From Mycobacterium sp. SMC-4 (lineage in GTDB: Bacteria; Actinomycetota; Actinomycetes; Mycobacteriales; Mycobacteriaceae), in assembly GCF_025263265.1 (NCBI RefSeq), contig NZ_CP079869.1, positions 1,302,001-1,366,000 on the forward strand: a DNA stretch of 64,000 nt, written 5' to 3'. A program made the position numbers and the translations under genes. This document shows, one piece after another, positions 63,176 to 64,000 of this stretch (positions are counted from its first letter, which is position 1; each line of letters begins with the position of its first letter). Below the pieces are notes generated by a model. That model was not told the origin of the DNA and made no database searches. It worked only from the letters and a program-made list of their open reading frames with translations.

Positions 63176-63607
63176 ATGGCCGAAGTCGCGAGCCAGAGTG
63201 TTGATCAGCGTTATAGCGCGCAGTCGGTGGAACTCCGGGTGGCAGCCACGCTGGAGAACCTGGCGGTGCTGCGCACGCTGGTCGCCGCGATCGGCACCTT
63301 CGAAGATCTCGACTTCGACGCCGTGGCCGACCTGAGGTTGGCCGTCGACGAGGCGTGCACCCGGCTGATCCGCTCGGCGGTCGCCGATTCGACGCTGCTG
63401 CTGGTCGTCGATCCGCAGCCCGAGGCGCTGATGGTGCATGCGTCCACGACGTGCGACAGCTCCGACATCCTCGCCCCGGGCAGCTTCAGCTGGCACGTGC
63501 TGAGTTCGCTGACCGACGAGGTGACGACGTTCGCCGATGGCCAGTCGCCCCAGGGTCAGGTATTCGGAATCTCGATGACCACGAGGCGAGCGAGTTCGTT
63601 GCAGTGA
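63176..63607 (+). CDS. rsbW: Anti-sigma F factor RsbW (UsfX)
   Basis: A 143-residue GHKL-fold anti-sigma factor: an N-terminal beta strand (SAQSVELRVAATLENLAVLR), ADLRLAVDEACTRLIRS with the conserved Asn/Asp-Glu-Ala-like ATP-site helix, and a later glycine-bearing lid that is degenerate. Mycobacterial UsfX binds and holds SigF until anti-anti-sigma factors release it. GGGAGG lies 4 bases before the ATG at 63176. The next gene, sigF, overlaps it by 4 bases, the standard arrangement. Confidence 0.9.
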   Translation: MAEVASQSVDQRYSAQSVELRVAATLENLAVLRTLVAAIGTFEDLDFDAVADLRLAVDEACTRLIRSAVADSTLLLVVDPQPEALMVHASTTCDSSDILAPGSFSWHVLSSLTDEVTTFADGQSPQGQVFGISMTTRRASSLQ

Positions 63608-64000
63608 CGCGCTCGTCGTCGAAGGGCTCACGACCGAGCTCTGAGTATGCCGACGTCGCGGACATGTTCCGGACGCTGGCCGACCTCGAGGAGGGCTCGG
63701 CCGCCTTCCAGCGGCAGCGTGACCGCATCGTGGAGCGGTGTCTGCCGCTGGCCGACCACATCGCCCGCCGCTTCGACGGGCGCGGTGAGCCGCGCGATGA
63801 CCTGGTGCAGGTGGCCCGGGTCGGTCTGGTCAACGCTGTCATCCGGTTCGACGTCACCGCCGGTTCGGACTTCGTGTCCTTCGCGGTGCCGACCATCATG
63901 GGTGAGGTCCGCCGCCACTTCCGGGACAACAGCTGGTCGGTCAAGGTTCCGCGCCGCCTCAAAGAGTTGCATCTGCGGCTGGGGGCGGCCACCGCTGAGC
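63604..64000 (+). CDS. sigF: RNA polymerase sigma factor SigF (partial, N-terminal part)
   Basis: The first 132 residues of a group 3 (SigB/SigF) sigma factor, cut by the right edge. Region 2 is clear: IVERCLPLADHIARRFDGRG, DLVQVARVGLVNAVIRFD, FAVPTIMGEVRRHFRDN and the start of region 3, VPRRLKELHLRLG. GTG at 63604 overlaps the rsbW stop (GTGA). SigF directs stationary-phase and envelope-stress genes, and the exact SigF promoter at 62835 implies autoregulation. Confidence 0.93.
   Translation, partial: MTRSSSKGSRPSSEYADVADMFRTLADLEEGSAAFQRQRDRIVERCLPLADHIARRFDGRGEPRDDLVQVARVGLVNAVIRFDVTAGSDFVSFAVPTIMGEVRRHFRDNSWSVKVPRRLKELHLRLGAATAE

Overview
This window comes from a high-GC actinobacterium, almost certainly a rapidly growing mycobacterium (Mycolicibacterium or Mycobacterium). 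The evidence is the rsbW-sigF pair at the right edge, a secreted haemophore-type protein, a mycofactocin-type short-chain dehydrogenase, alpha/beta pairs of acyl-CoA dehydrogenases, and frequent GTG/TTG starts joined by 4-bp GTGA, ATGA or TTGA overlaps. Coding density is very high and no gene-free stretch exceeds about 300 bases.

Layout. (1) 1-4278: a PaoABC-type molybdenum aldehyde oxidoreductase operon (left edge cuts the large subunit), then a haemophore-like protein and a P450. (2) 4290-16269: mostly minus-strand operons with SDRs, an aldehyde dehydrogenase, two TetR regulators, a DUF427/thioesterase protein, an acyl-CoA ligase, hydratases and an acyl-CoA dehydrogenase. (3) 16361-26587: a long plus-strand run with a flavin oxidoreductase, a ligase, a thiolase-like/DUF35 pair, a fused 2-oxoacid dehydrogenase E1 with a free lipoyl protein, three hydratases and an NMO-like flavoprotein. 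(4) 26584-41755: divergent operons with ACADs, a P450, SDRs, a lactonase-like protein, an adenylyl cyclase, an amidohydrolase and a 3Fe-4S ferredoxin. (5) 41766-61811: two more P450s, four CaiB/BaiF CoA-transferase genes (one a double-length fusion), two more thiolase/OB-fold pairs, a second tightly coupled ACAD pair, a Rieske oxygenase operon and a second amidohydrolase. (6) 61819-64000: a membrane Mrr-like nuclease, CsbD, a tiny membrane protein and rsbW-sigF.

How it fits together. From about 4.3 to 61 kb the genes look like one large catabolic programme. Oxygenases (P450s, Rieske, flavoprotein) and dehydrogenases make a carboxylic acid. Ligases and CaiB transferases load it on CoA. ACADs, crotonases and MaoC carry out beta-oxidation-like cycles. 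Ltp2-like thiolase/DUF35 pairs, the E1/lipoyl pair and hydrolases split the carbon skeleton. The make-up resembles actinobacterial steroid or terpenoid degradation, but the diagnostic steroid-ring genes are absent from the window, so the substrate is unknown.

The strongest new observation is a shared operator. Its arms, T(A/G)AACA and TGTTCTA, are separated by exactly 13 bases. It can be placed in front of nearly every operon between 5.2 and 61 kb (about 15 sites of varying quality), and it ties these genes into one likely TetR-type regulon.
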